Of a stretch of DNA of 64,000 nt, positions 42,212 to 50,357 are shown piece by piece. The notes beneath the pieces are model-generated. The model saw only the letters and a list, made by a program, of their open reading frames with translations, ran no database searches and had not been told where the DNA came from. The position numbers were made by a program, and so were the translations under genes. Source of the DNA: JAGXTF01 sp044224315. GTDB lineage: Bacteria; Bacteroidota; Bacteroidia; NS11-12g; UBA955. Where the stretch lies: contig JBGAKR010000005.1 in the NCBI GenBank assembly GCA_044224315.1, positions 1 through 64,000 on the forward strand, read 5' to 3'. The stretch's first letter is position 1. Each line of letters starts with the position of its first letter.

Positions 42212-42493
42212 ATGAACCTCGAAACAATCGTAAAAGAACCAAACACTCAAATCATTGATGTTCGCACTCCAGCTGAGTTTGCAGGTGGCAGTGTTTTTGG
42301 AGCTGTAAATATTCCGTTAAACGAAATTCCGGACCACCTCGATCAATTTAAACTATCTGAAAATCCGATTGTGTTTTGTTGTGCCAGCGGAATGCGCAGT
42401 GGCCAGGCCACCGGATTTTTACAAGCAAATGGATTTAAAAATGCATTCAATGGCGGTCCCTGGACCGATGTGAACTACTTAAAAAATAAATAA
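42212..42493 (+). CDS. Rhodanese-domain protein (first of a tandem pair)
   Basis: This is a 93-residue single-domain rhodanese from ATG 42212. Motifs are IIDVRTPAEFAGGSVFGAVNIPL (the CH2A-type start) and the active loop VFCCASGMRSGQA with the catalytic Cys. A C-terminal GGPWTDVNYL stretch replaces the usual G-W block. It should carry persulfide sulfur for sulfur transfer or detoxification. The longer open frame from 42164 lacks support. The gene is four codons shorter than its neighbour and shares the CCASGMRS loop, so the pair arose by duplication. It is first in an operon with a second rhodanese, a DUF2892 protein and thioredoxin. Confidence 0.88.
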   Translation: MNLETIVKEPNTQIIDVRTPAEFAGGSVFGAVNIPLNEIPDHLDQFKLSENPIVFCCASGMRSGQATGFLQANGFKNAFNGGPWTDVNYLKNK

Positions 42494-42496
42494 AAA

Positions 42497-42805
42497 ATGG
42501 GAATACTAGGAAAATTATTTGGCCTTGGGCCAAAGGCTGATTTAGGCCAAATGGTATTGGATGGCGCTGTAATAGTAGATGTGCGTACCAAGGGGGAGTT
42601 TCAACAGGGGCATGTAAAAGGCTCCGTTAATATTCCGCTGGATCAACTGGATAAGGGCATGTCTAAACTGAATAAAAACAAACCTGTAATTACCTGCTGT
42701 GCGAGTGGAATGCGCAGTGCTGCAGCAAAAAGCAAACTAAAAGCTGCGGGTTTTGTGGTAGAAAACGGTGGCAGTTGGGTAAATCTGCGCAAGTACGAAA
42801 AATAA
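42497..42805 (+). CDS. Rhodanese-domain protein (second of a tandem pair)
   Basis: This is a 102-residue rhodanese. A short hydrophobic start (MGILGKLFGLG) may touch the membrane. The domain shows AVIVDVRTKGEFQQGHVKGSVNIPLDQL and the loop ITCCASGMRSAAA with catalytic Cys, then the closing GGSWVNL. It begins three bases after the first rhodanese and its stop overlaps the next start (TAATG). The loop is nearly the same as in the first copy, but the N-terminus differs, so the two may serve different donors or locations. Confidence 0.88.
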   Translation: MGILGKLFGLGPKADLGQMVLDGAVIVDVRTKGEFQQGHVKGSVNIPLDQLDKGMSKLNKNKPVITCCASGMRSAAAKSKLKAAGFVVENGGSWVNLRKYEK

Positions 42806-43047
42806 TGTGGGCCTATTTAAAACAATGGAATCTGCTGCGCGTATTGCGGCTGGGCATCGGAATCAGTTTTATGGTTTCGGCCTATGCCGATAAGCAGGGT
42901 TTGTTCTATGCAATTCTCGGCGGATTATTTGTTTTTCAGGCTGTAACCAATACCGGCTGTGGATTTGGAAGTTGTGCCACCCGCACTTGCAGTGTACCTG
43001 CGCAAAATACCGAATCTGCTCCGGTACAATTCGAAGAAATAAAATGA
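42805..43047 (+). CDS. Small DUF2892/YgaP-like membrane protein
   Basis: This is an 80-residue protein from ATG 42805. Two hydrophobic helices are seen (about 15-28 and 33-48, RLGIGISFMVSAYAD and FYAILGGLFVFQAVT), then a Cys-rich tail (NTGCGFGSCATRTCSV). It fits the DUF2892 type found next to or fused with rhodaneses (for example YgaP), where it anchors sulfur transfer at the membrane; the Cys tail could accept persulfide. The start overlaps the stop of the upstream rhodanese and its own stop overlaps the thioredoxin start (ATGA). Confidence 0.75.
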   Translation: MWAYLKQWNLLRVLRLGIGISFMVSAYADKQGLFYAILGGLFVFQAVTNTGCGFGSCATRTCSVPAQNTESAPVQFEEIK

Positions 43048-43340
43048 GCCATTTTAATGAAATAATAAATGGAGATTTACCCGTGTTGGTAGATTTTTCG
43101 GCCGAATGGTGCGGCCCCTGTAAAGCCATGGCACCCATACTGAAAGATTTGAAATCTGCCACTGGCGACAAATTAAAAGTACTAAAGGTAGATGTTGACC
43201 AAAACCAGGCATTTGCAGCTTCCATGCAAATTTCTGGGGTACCTACCCTGGTGTTGTATAAAGCAGGTAAAATAGTATGGCGCCAATCAGGTGTAGTGCC
43301 GTTACACTCGTTAAAAGAAATCGTAAATAAATATATCTGA
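43044..43340 (+). CDS. Thioredoxin
   Basis: This is a 98-residue thioredoxin from ATG 43044. The active site EWCGPC, the strand PVLVDFSAEW, the linker KVLKVDVDQNQ, and the cis-Pro turn ISGVPTLVLYKAGK are all in place. No signal peptide, so cytoplasmic. It is last in the tightly overlapping operon rhodanese-rhodanese-DUF2892-thioredoxin, so a role in reducing rhodanese persulfides or in recycling their Cys is likely. An earlier in-frame ATG (42972) is inside the previous gene and is not used. Confidence 0.92.
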   Translation: MSHFNEIINGDLPVLVDFSAEWCGPCKAMAPILKDLKSATGDKLKVLKVDVDQNQAFAASMQISGVPTLVLYKAGKIVWRQSGVVPLHSLKEIVNKYI

Positions 43341-43364
43341 ATAGAAAATCTTAAAACATAAAAA

Positions 43365-43388
43365 AAGCGCCAAAAGGCGCTTTTTTTT
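43365..43388. terminator. Bidirectional terminator between thioredoxin and rplQ
   Basis: The seven-base stem AAGCGCC / GGCGCTT with loop AAAA is flanked by A and T runs. It stops the thioredoxin operon from the left and the whole ribosomal superoperon from the right. Confidence 0.9.
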
Positions 43389-43407
43389 ATTTTAAAATCA
43401 AATTTGT

Positions 43408-44052
43408 TTAGGCTTTGTCTTCGCTGTCGGTATTCTCAGCTTCGGTAGCATCGGCTGCCGAAGTTTCAACATTCTCAGCGGTTTCGGTAGCTACTACTTC
43501 TTCAGCAGCGGCTACTTCTTCAACCACAGGGGCTGCAACTTCTTCAACAACCGGAGCTGCTACTTCTTCAACTTTCGGTGCAGCTGCTTTCTTTTCAGCT
43601 TTAGGCGCAGCAGCAGTATCGGCAGCTTTGCCACGACCACGGCGGGTACGTTTTGAAGTTGCTTTGCTGTCTTTGCCAAATCCGGTAAAGAATTCGTTGA
43701 AATCCACCAGTTCAATCATCGCCATATCGGCATTGTCACCGGCGCGGTTTCCAACTTTCAGTATGCGGGTATATCCACCTGGACGCGTTGCGATTTTTTC
43801 GCTAACGTTGGTAAACAGTTCAGTAACCGCTTCTTTATCTTTCAGGTAAGAAAACACGGTGCGGTAGTTATGGGTAGATTTGTCCTTGCTTTTGGTAATC
43901 AAGGGTTCTACAAACATGCGCAGTGCTTTAGCCTTAGCAACGGTGGTAGTAATTTTTTTATGTTTAATCAGGGAAGAAGCCATATTCGCCATCAGGGCTT
44001 TTCTGTGGTTGGCTTTACGACCCAAATGGTTTAGTTTGTTACCGTGTCTCAT
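43408..44052 (-). CDS. rplQ: Ribosomal protein bL17 with long acidic tail
   Basis: This is a 214-residue protein, last gene of the alpha part. Residues 1-120 are bL17: MRHGNKLNHLGRKANHRKALMANMA at the start, then FSYLKDKEAV and IATRPGGYTRILKVGNRAGDNADMAMIELV. Residues about 130-214 form an extension. First comes a basic stretch (KRTRRGRGKAA), then Ala/Val/Glu repeats (EEVAAPVVEEVAAPVVEEVAAA) and a Thr/Glu/Asp-rich end. Bacteroidota bL17 is often extended, but this tail is long and repetitive. It follows rpoA by five bases and a strong terminator lies after it. Confidence 0.97.
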   Translation of the reverse strand: MRHGNKLNHLGRKANHRKALMANMASSLIKHKKITTTVAKAKALRMFVEPLITKSKDKSTHNYRTVFSYLKDKEAVTELFTNVSEKIATRPGGYTRILKVGNRAGDNADMAMIELVDFNEFFTGFGKDSKATSKRTRRGRGKAADTAAAPKAEKKAAAPKVEEVAAPVVEEVAAPVVEEVAAAEEVVATETAENVETSAADATEAENTDSEDKA

Positions 44053-44057
44053 CTCAA

Positions 44058-45050
44058 TTAATCGTCGTTCAGGTTATATTTATTTACGTCCATACCAAAA
44101 TGCATTCCTTTGTCGCGAACGAATTCTTCAAGCTCAGACAGTGATTTTTTACCAAAGTTTCTGAACTTCAATAAATCATCAATCTGGTAGCTTACCAATT
44201 CGCCAAGGGTGCGGATTTCGGCTGCTTTCAAGCAATTGTAGGCACGAACAGAAAGATCCAGGTCGGCCAGAGGGGTTTTCAGGATTTTGCGCATTTGCAG
44301 GAATCCTTCATCCACTTCTTCAACGGCTTTAGAAGCGCGAGATTCGGGCATAATGTTTTCGTCGCTAAACAATACAAAATGCTGAATCAGAATTTTTGCA
44401 GCTTCTTTCAAGGCTTCTTCAGGGTGAATGCTACCATCGGTAGACACTTCCATCACAAGTTTCTCGTAATCTGTTCTTTGTTCCACACGGAAATCTTCGA
44501 TGGTGTATTTCACGTTGCGGATTGGGGTGTAGATACTATCGATTGGAATTAATCCAATGGCAGCATCTTTCACTTTATTTTCCTCGGCAGGAACATAACC
44601 ACGGCCTTTACCAACGGTTAATTCAAGCTCAAGATTCAGGGTTGGTTCCAGGTTGCAGATTACCAGCTCGGGGTTGAGGATGGTAAATGCATTTGTATAG
44701 CGACCGATATCACCAGCCAGGAATTGATCCTTGCCTTTTACGCTGATATAGATTTTTTCGCTGTCCTCGGTGGAGGTGTTGGATTTGAAACGCACCTGTT
44801 TCAGATTCAGCACTATTTCAACCACGTCTTCCACTACACCTTTGATGGTAGAGAATTCGTGATCGACACCCTGTATTTTTACAGAGGTAATGGCATAGCC
44901 TTCCAAAGAAGAAAGTAAAATTCTTCTCATGGCATTGCCAATGGTAACTCCATAGCCTTTTTCCAGCGGAGAAAATTCGAATACTCCGTGAAAATCGGTG
45001 GCTTTGTTCATTACCACTTTATTAGGTTTTTGAAACGGTATAACGCCCAT
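44058..45050 (-). CDS. rpoA: RNA polymerase alpha subunit
   Basis: This is a 330-residue alpha subunit. The N-terminal dimerisation domain (about 20-235) shows ATDFHGVFEFSPLEKGYGVTIGNAMRRILLSSLEGYAITSVKI and IDGVxHEFSTIKGV-type sequence. The C-terminal domain (about 255-325), which binds activators and UP elements, shows LSVRAYNCLKAAEIRTLGELVSY and FGKKSLSELEEFVRDKGMHFG. The loop between them is of normal length. It lies between rpsD and rplQ, as in other Bacteroidota alpha operons. Confidence 0.98.
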   Translation of the reverse strand: MGVIPFQKPNKVVMNKATDFHGVFEFSPLEKGYGVTIGNAMRRILLSSLEGYAITSVKIQGVDHEFSTIKGVVEDVVEIVLNLKQVRFKSNTSTEDSEKIYISVKGKDQFLAGDIGRYTNAFTILNPELVICNLEPTLNLELELTVGKGRGYVPAEENKVKDAAIGLIPIDSIYTPIRNVKYTIEDFRVEQRTDYEKLVMEVSTDGSIHPEEALKEAAKILIQHFVLFSDENIMPESRASKAVEEVDEGFLQMRKILKTPLADLDLSVRAYNCLKAAEIRTLGELVSYQIDDLLKFRNFGKKSLSELEEFVRDKGMHFGMDVNKYNLNDD

Positions 45051-45072
45051 GTTGTTTTTCTGGTTATTAGGT

Positions 45073-45678
45073 TTATTTACTGTACAATTCCACGATCAGT
45101 TGTTCCTTGATATTTTCAGGAATCTCATCGCGCTGAGGATAGGTAAGGAAAGTACCGGAAAGGTTATTTCCGTCCCAGTCCAGCCAGTTGAAGCGTTTGC
45201 GGGTGCCACTCACGCTGTTTTGAATTACCTCAAGGGTTTGAGATTTTTCGCGTACAGCTACCACATCGCCGGGGCGAAGGGTATAGCTTGGAATATTCAC
45301 CACTTCACCATTTACGGTGATATGACGGTGACCCACAAGTTGGCGGGCTCCACGGCGGGTTGGGGCTATTCCCAAACGGAAAACAGTATTATCCAGGCGG
45401 GCTTCCAGAAATTTCAACAGGTTTTCACCGGTGATTCCTTTTTTAGAAGCTGCTTTGGTAAACACGTTTCTGAATTGTTTTTCCAACAATCCGTAGGTGT
45501 ATTTCGCTTTTTGCTTTTCAGCCAGCTGAATTGCGTATTCAGACTGTTTGGGTTTACGACGTGAATTGCCGTGTATTCCCGGACCATAATTCTTTTTCTC
45601 AAGCGCTTTATCGCGTCCGAAAATTGGTTCACGGAAACGACGGGCGATTTTGGAAGTTGGGCCTGTATATCTTGCCAT
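45073..45678 (-). CDS. rpsD: Ribosomal protein uS4
   Basis: This is a 201-residue small-subunit protein. MARYTGPTSKIARRFREPIFG, the KKNYGPGIHG... loop, and the S4 RNA-binding domain LEARLDNTVFRLGIAPTRRGARQLVGHRHITVNGEVVNIPSYTLRPGD are clear. It lacks the N-terminal zinc Cys set, so this is the C-minus form. It nucleates 30S assembly and in many bacteria regulates the alpha operon by translational feedback; no such RNA structure is evident here. It is 20 bases downstream of rpsK. Confidence 0.97.
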   Translation of the reverse strand: MARYTGPTSKIARRFREPIFGRDKALEKKNYGPGIHGNSRRKPKQSEYAIQLAEKQKAKYTYGLLEKQFRNVFTKAASKKGITGENLLKFLEARLDNTVFRLGIAPTRRGARQLVGHRHITVNGEVVNIPSYTLRPGDVVAVREKSQTLEVIQNSVSGTRKRFNWLDWDGNNLSGTFLTYPQRDEIPENIKEQLIVELYSK

Positions 45679-45698
45679 TTCTTTTTCTCTTTATTTAA

Positions 45699-46085
45699 TT
45701 AAACCCTGCGGCGTTTTGGTGGGCGACATCCGTTGTGTGGCAATGGGGTATTATCGGTGATTGACAATACTTCGATACCTACGGTTTGAAGATTACGAAT
45801 TGCGCTATCGCGTCCGCCTCCTGGTCCTTTAACAAACACATCAACTTTGCGCAAACCAGCATCAAATGCCACTTTTGCACAGTCGAGTGATGCCATCTGG
45901 GCTGCATAGGGAGTGTTCTTTTTAGAACCCCTGAAGCCCATTTTACCGGCTGAAGACCAGGATATCACCTGTCCTTCAATATTTGTCACGGAAACAATGA
46001 TATTGTTAAAGGTGGCACGAATATGCACCTGTCCGTGTGGATCTACTTTTACTTTTTTCTTTTGAACCTTCTTTTGGTTAGCCAT
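45699..46085 (-). CDS. rpsK: Ribosomal protein uS11
   Basis: This is a 128-residue protein of the 30S platform. Typical blocks: GQVHIRATFNNIIVSVTNIEGQVISWSSAGKMGFRGSKKNTPYAAQMA, KVDVFVKGPGGGRDSAIRNLQ and the ending SITDNTPLPHNGCRPPKRRRV. It follows rpsM by 22 bases in the alpha part of the superoperon. Length is normal. Confidence 0.98.
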   Translation of the reverse strand: MANQKKVQKKKVKVDPHGQVHIRATFNNIIVSVTNIEGQVISWSSAGKMGFRGSKKNTPYAAQMASLDCAKVAFDAGLRKVDVFVKGPGGGRDSAIRNLQTVGIEVLSITDNTPLPHNGCRPPKRRRV

Positions 46086-46107
46086 TATACTCTTTAACCT
46101 TTATGGA

Positions 46108-46485
46108 TTATTTGGTAGCTTTTTTCTTACCTGCAACAGTTTTGCGCTTGCCTTTTCTGGTGCGTGCGTTGGTGCTTGTGCGTTGTCCGCGAACAGGCAG
46201 TCCTTTACGGTGACGCAAACCACGGTAACAACCGATGTCCATCAGACGTTTGATATTGAGCTGCTTTTCGCTGCGCAATTCACCCTCTGTTTTCAGTTGT
46301 TCGGTGATATATCCCCTGATTTTTGACAGTTCGTCATCATCCCACTCACTTACTTTCTTATCATGGCTGATGCCAGATGAATCAAGTATTTGACCAGCGG
46401 TACTTCTTCCAATACCGTATATATAGGTAAGGCCTATTACGCCACGTTTGTTTTTCGGTAAATCTATACCAGCAATCCTTGCCAT
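46108..46485 (-). CDS. rpsM: Ribosomal protein uS13
   Basis: This is a 125-residue protein of the 30S head. MARIAGIDLPKNKRGVIGLTYIYGIG and RGLRHRKGLPVRGQRTSTNARTRKG are diagnostic; the C-terminal Lys-rich tail reaches the P-site tRNA. It lies between rpmJ and rpsK with gaps of 6 and 22 bases. Confidence 0.98.
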   Translation of the reverse strand: MARIAGIDLPKNKRGVIGLTYIYGIGRSTAGQILDSSGISHDKKVSEWDDDELSKIRGYITEQLKTEGELRSEKQLNIKRLMDIGCYRGLRHRKGLPVRGQRTSTNARTRKGKRKTVAGKKKATK

Positions 46486-46491
46486 GTTTTA

Positions 46492-46608
46492 TTAACCTTG
46501 TCTTTGCTTATATTTTGGGTTCTTTTTGTTAATAACATACACCTTACCCTTGCGGCGTACGATCTTGCAGTCTACACTGCGTTTTTTTACTGCTGTTCTT
46601 ACTTTCAT
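46492..46608 (-). CDS. rpmJ: Ribosomal protein bL36, zinc-free form
   Basis: This is a 38-residue protein reading MKVRTAVKKRSVDCKIVRR, then RKGKVYVINKKNPKYKQRQG. Length and pattern are those of bL36. Only one Cys remains (SVDC); the CxxC...C...H zinc ribbon of the classical form is broken by Ser at the first position. The ribosome thus does not need zinc here. It lies between infA and rpsM with gaps of seven and six bases. Confidence 0.95.
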   Translation of the reverse strand: MKVRTAVKKRSVDCKIVRRKGKVYVINKKNPKYKQRQG

Positions 46609-46615
46609 GTCTTTA

Positions 46616-46834
46616 TTACTTGTATCTGTAGGCGATTCGTCCGCGGCTCAGGTCATATGGAGACATCTCCACTTGCACCTTATCACCGGGTAGAATCCGT
46701 ATGTAATGCATTCTCATTTTGCCGGAAATTGTCGCAATTATCTCGTGACCGTTTTCTAACGTTACACGGAACATGGCGTTCGACAAGGCTTCCTTGATTA
46801 CACCATCTTGTTTTATTGCGTCTTGTTTCGACAT
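46616..46834 (-). CDS. infA: Translation initiation factor IF-1
   Basis: This is a 72-residue OB-fold protein: KQDAIKQDGVIKEALSNAMFRVTLENGHEIIATISGKMRMHYIRILPGDKVQVEMSPYDLSRGRIAYRYK pattern in short blocks, full length. It binds the A site of the 30S during initiation. It lies between secY (34 bases) and rpmJ (seven bases). Confidence 0.98.
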   Translation of the reverse strand: MSKQDAIKQDGVIKEALSNAMFRVTLENGHEIIATISGKMRMHYIRILPGDKVQVEMSPYDLSRGRIAYRYK

Positions 46835-46868
46835 TTTTAAAAGGGCTGCAAAATTAGTACTTTTTTAC

Positions 46869-48236
46869 TTAATAGTCAACCTGACTATAAGCGTTTGTCA
46901 TCCGACCCTTTAATTTACCTCCTCCACTCATCAATCCGTCGTATTTTCTCATCAACAAATAGCTGTCTATCTGTTGCAATGTATCTAATACTACGCCTAC
47001 CAGAATCAGCAAGCTGGTTCCGCCGAAGAACTGGCTAAACTCCTGATTTACACCCATAGAGGTTGCAAATACAGGCAGCACAGCTACCACCGAAATAAAG
47101 ATGGCTCCGGGCAGGGTAATCTTGCTAATTACGTCATCAATGAAGTTTGCAGTTTGCTTACCTGGTTTTATTCCGGGAATAAAACCGTTGTTGCGTTTCA
47201 TATCGTCTGCCATTTGTACCGGATTAAAAATAATAGCCGTGTAGAAATAGGTAAACAATACGATCAGGAAAATCAGCAGCGCGTTGTGCCAAAATCCGTT
47301 AGGGTTCATCATACTCTGCAGCCAGGCAGGGGCAGTATCACCGTAGAAGCTACCAATTGTGGCAGGCAAAAACAAGATAGCCTGGGCAAAAATGATTGGC
47401 ATTACACCCGCTGCCAGAATTTTAATTGGCAGGTATTGGCGTACTCCACCATATTGGCGGTTGCCAACTACTCTTTTTGCATAGTTGATGGTTATTTTTC
47501 GAGTACCCTGAGTAAGGAGAATAACCCCTAATACTACCAGGAACCAGATTACAATCTCAATCAGGAACATGATAAAGCCAGCGCGCTGACCTTTGAAAGC
47601 AATTTCAGATATCAAAGCACCTGGGAGGCGGGCAATAATACCAACCATAATGAGCAGGGAAATACCATTGCCCAATCCGCGGTCGGTAATCCTCTCTCCC
47701 ATCCACATGGTAAACATGGTACCGGCAGTTAGCAAAACGATGTTCACAATCAGGAACATGCCTTTGGAAAGCACTTCGGGATTAGAGTTAAACAACAAGG
47801 CATCCTGGTTTCCGGGAGTGCCGATGATATTGTTTAAATATCCGAAAGCTTGCACTGCAGTAAACGCAATGGTAAGTATGCGGGTGTATTGATTGATTTT
47901 GCGGCGGCCTTCTTCACCTTCTTTTTGCATGCGCTGGAAAGCAGGAATCGCTATAGATACCAGCTGCATAAAGATCGACGCAGAGATATATGGCATAATA
48001 CCCAAGGCCAAAATGGCTCCACGGGCAAATGCACCTCCGGCGAAGGTATTGATAAGACCAAGAATATTATTTTTGGTTTGACGAGAAAGGCCTTCCAGCA
48101 ATTCGCTATCAATACCGGGTAGGATTACAAATGAACCCAAGCGGTAAATAACCAACAAAATAATGGTATAGAGGATTCTTCTACGAAGTTCCTCTATAGA
48201 CCAGATATTCCTGAGTTTTTCCAGAAGTTTCTTCAT
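46869..48236 (-). CDS. secY: Protein translocase subunit SecY
   Basis: This 455-residue membrane protein has ten transmembrane helices and forms the export channel with SecE and SecG. Landmarks are the opening RNIWSIEELRRRILYTIILLVIYRLGSF, the plug-region LINTFAGGAFARGAILALGIMPYISASIFMQL, QRMQKEGEEGRRKINQYTRILT in the first cytoplasmic loop, and KRNNGFIPGIKPGKQTANFID in a later loop. It lies between rplO (four bases) and infA, as usual. Its motor SecA is encoded at 28627. Confidence 0.98.
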   Translation of the reverse strand: MKKLLEKLRNIWSIEELRRRILYTIILLVIYRLGSFVILPGIDSELLEGLSRQTKNNILGLINTFAGGAFARGAILALGIMPYISASIFMQLVSIAIPAFQRMQKEGEEGRRKINQYTRILTIAFTAVQAFGYLNNIIGTPGNQDALLFNSNPEVLSKGMFLIVNIVLLTAGTMFTMWMGERITDRGLGNGISLLIMVGIIARLPGALISEIAFKGQRAGFIMFLIEIVIWFLVVLGVILLTQGTRKITINYAKRVVGNRQYGGVRQYLPIKILAAGVMPIIFAQAILFLPATIGSFYGDTAPAWLQSMMNPNGFWHNALLIFLIVLFTYFYTAIIFNPVQMADDMKRNNGFIPGIKPGKQTANFIDDVISKITLPGAIFISVVAVLPVFATSMGVNQEFSQFFGGTSLLILVGVVLDTLQQIDSYLLMRKYDGLMSGGGKLKGRMTNAYSQVDY

Positions 48237-48240
48237 GCTG

Positions 48241-48690
48241 TTAAGCGATCAGATTAGCAGATCCTCCGGCTTTTTCGATGGCAGCCTTAGCTGTATCGCT
48301 GAATTTGTGTGCGTGCACTTCGATGGCAGATTTGATTTCGCCACGGCCCAGAACTTTTACCATTTCTCTTTTACCAACCAGGTGTTTTTGCACCAGGGTA
48401 GCGTGATCGATTTTGGTAGTATTAAGGCTGTCGGCCAAACCCTGAAGCACATCCAGGTTAATGGCGGCATATTCCACACGGTTGATATTTTTAAATCCAC
48501 CTTTAGGAATGCGGCGTTGAAGTGGCATCTGACCACCTTCAAAACCGATTTTACGGCTATAACCGGTTCTGGATTGGGCACCTTTATGACCTTTGGTAGA
48601 TGTACCACCACGGCCAGAGCCTTGTCCGCGACCTATTCTTTTTCTCTTTTTTACCGAGCCATCGGCTGGTTTGAGGTTACTTAAGTCCAT
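48241..48690 (-). CDS. rplO: Ribosomal protein uL15
   Basis: This is a 149-residue 50S protein. MDLSNLKPADGSVKKRKRIGRGQGSGRGGTSTKGHKGAQSRTGYSRKIGFEGGQMPLQRRIPKGGF is the flexible Gly/Arg N-terminal arm in blocks; the globular C-terminal part ends HKFSDTAKAAIEKAGGSANLI. It is one base from rpmD and four from secY. Confidence 0.98.
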   Translation of the reverse strand: MDLSNLKPADGSVKKRKRIGRGQGSGRGGTSTKGHKGAQSRTGYSRKIGFEGGQMPLQRRIPKGGFKNINRVEYAAINLDVLQGLADSLNTTKIDHATLVQKHLVGKREMVKVLGRGEIKSAIEVHAHKFSDTAKAAIEKAGGSANLIA

Positions 48691-48691
48691 T

Positions 48692-48874
48692 TTAATCTGC
48701 GTTTTCTACTTTTAACAAATGGTTAACAACATTAATCATGCCCTGCACCTGAGGATTCACCTCATGCACGCGGGAAGAGTTCATTTTACGCAGTCCAAGG
48801 GCCTCAAGCGTAGCTTTTTGGTTTTTGGGGCGTCCAATTCCACTTTTAACGAGGGTCAATTTCACTTTTGCCAT
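48692..48874 (-). CDS. rpmD: Ribosomal protein uL30
   Basis: This is a 60-residue 50S protein: VKLTLVKSGIGRPKNQKATLEALGLRKMNSSRVHEV then PQVQGMINVVNHLLKVE. Length and motif are typical. It lies between rpsE and rplO in the spc order. Confidence 0.97.
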   Translation of the reverse strand: MAKVKLTLVKSGIGRPKNQKATLEALGLRKMNSSRVHEVNPQVQGMINVVNHLLKVENAD

Positions 48875-48879
48875 ATCTC

Positions 48880-49398
48880 TTATCCGTTAAAAACTTTTTT
48901 AAGGTCAATTCCGCGGGTTTGAGCCACAGTATAAGGATCTCTCATTTTGATCAATGCATCGAAGGTAGCTTTAACCACGTTGTGGGGGTTAGAGGAACCT
49001 TTTGATTTGGCCAATACATCGGTTACACCGGCACTTTCCAAAACCGCGCGCATTGCACCACCGGCGATTACACCAGTACCGTGGGCTGCAGGTTTGAGGA
49101 AAATATTGCCGCCACCGAATTTACCAATTTGCTCATGGGGTACGGTACCGTTGATAACTGGCACGCGTATCAGATTTTTCTTTGCATCCTCAATGCCTTT
49201 ATTGATTGCATCAATAACCTCATTGGATTTGCCAAGACCATGACCAACGGTTCCGCCGCCATCGCCTACTACCACCAGGGCAGTAAAGCTAAAGGTACGA
49301 CCACCTTTGGTAACTTTGGCAACACGGTTAATTGCAACTACCTTTTCTTTCAGGGTAATTTCACCGGGCCTTACTCTCTTTATGTTTGCGTTAGACAT
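48880..49398 (-). CDS. rpsE: Ribosomal protein uS5
   Basis: This is a 172-residue 30S protein. The double-stranded RNA-binding-like N-terminal domain has LKEKVVAINRVAKVTKGGRTFSFTALVVVGD and GTVGHGLGKSNEV. The C-terminal domain has GTGVIAGGAMRAVLESAGVTDVLAKSKGSSNPHNVVKAT. It helps decoding accuracy. It is five bases upstream of rpmD and 12 bases downstream of rplR. Confidence 0.98.
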   Translation of the reverse strand: MSNANIKRVRPGEITLKEKVVAINRVAKVTKGGRTFSFTALVVVGDGGGTVGHGLGKSNEVIDAINKGIEDAKKNLIRVPVINGTVPHEQIGKFGGGNIFLKPAAHGTGVIAGGAMRAVLESAGVTDVLAKSKGSSNPHNVVKATFDALIKMRDPYTVAQTRGIDLKKVFNG

Positions 49399-49410
49399 CT
49401 TGATTTATAA

Positions 49411-49767
49411 TTAAAATTGAAGGCCTCCTTCACGTGCACCTTCGGCCAGGCTTTTCACCCGTCCATGATACAAATATCCACCGCGGTCGAATACTACTGC
49501 AGAGATACCTGCAGCCAGTGCTTTTTCCGCCAGTTTTTTACCTACTATAGAAGCCACGGCTACTTTAGTTTCTTTTATCTCAGCAATTGCTTTTTCGCGC
49601 GATGAAGCTGCGCAAAGTGTTTTACCACTTGCATCATCGATAATCTGCGCATAAATATCTTTATTGCTGCGGAATACGCTAAGTCTTGGACGCGCCGCAG
49701 TACCTTCAAGGCGACCACGGATCCTTCTGCGTATTTTATTTCTTCTTTGTTCTCTACTCTTTGCCAT
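49411..49767 (-). CDS. rplR: Ribosomal protein uL18
   Basis: This is a 118-residue protein that binds 5S rRNA: RRNKIRRRIRGRLEGTAARPRLSVFRSNKDIYAQIIDDASGKTL and VVFDRGGYLYHGRVKSLAEGAREGGLQF in blocks. Normal length, between rplF and rpsE. Confidence 0.98.
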   Translation of the reverse strand: MAKSREQRRNKIRRRIRGRLEGTAARPRLSVFRSNKDIYAQIIDDASGKTLCAASSREKAIAEIKETKVAVASIVGKKLAEKALAAGISAVVFDRGGYLYHGRVKSLAEGAREGGLQF

Positions 49768-49778
49768 TTTTTTATCGA

Positions 49779-50330
49779 TTATTTAGATGCAGACTTACCG
49801 GCTTTTTTGCGCAATACTTCATTAGTGAAACGAATACCTTTACCTTTATATGGTTCGGGTTTGCGGAAAGAACGAATCTTTGCTGCAATTTGTCCCAAAA
49901 GCTGTTTATCAGGGCACTCCATCACAATGGTGGGGTTTTTACCTTTTACAGTTTCGGTGGTTACCTTGATTTCGCTTGGAACTTCGAACATGATACGGTG
50001 AGAGAAACCCAGCGTAAAATCAAGGATATTGCCTTGGTTAGACACTTTGTAACCTACACCTACCAACTCCTGGCTTACTTTATGACCTACACTTACACCT
50101 TCAACCATATTGTTGACTAAGGCGCGGGTAAGACCATGCAGGGCACGGTGTTGTTTGCTCTCGCTTGGGCGATTGACTGTCAGCACGCCATCGGCAATTG
50201 AAATTTCCATTTCAGGGCTGATAACTTGCGACACTTCTCCTTTTGGACCCTTGGCGGTCACCAAACCGTTGTTTACGGTAATGGTTACACCTGCCGGGAT
50301 ACTTATGGGTGCTTTTCCTACGCGTGACAT
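49779..50330 (-). CDS. rplF: Ribosomal protein uL6
   Basis: This is a 183-residue protein of two similar domains: SRVGKAPISIPAGVTITVNNGLVTAKGPKG at the start, and the C-terminal signature PEPYKGKGIRFTNEVLRKKAGKS. It supports the factor-binding centre of the 50S. It lies between rpsH and rplR. Confidence 0.98.
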   Translation of the reverse strand: MSRVGKAPISIPAGVTITVNNGLVTAKGPKGEVSQVISPEMEISIADGVLTVNRPSESKQHRALHGLTRALVNNMVEGVSVGHKVSQELVGVGYKVSNQGNILDFTLGFSHRIMFEVPSEIKVTTETVKGKNPTIVMECPDKQLLGQIAAKIRSFRKPEPYKGKGIRFTNEVLRKKAGKSASK

Positions 50331-50357
50331 TTATTATTTATTTCTATTTTTTACTAA

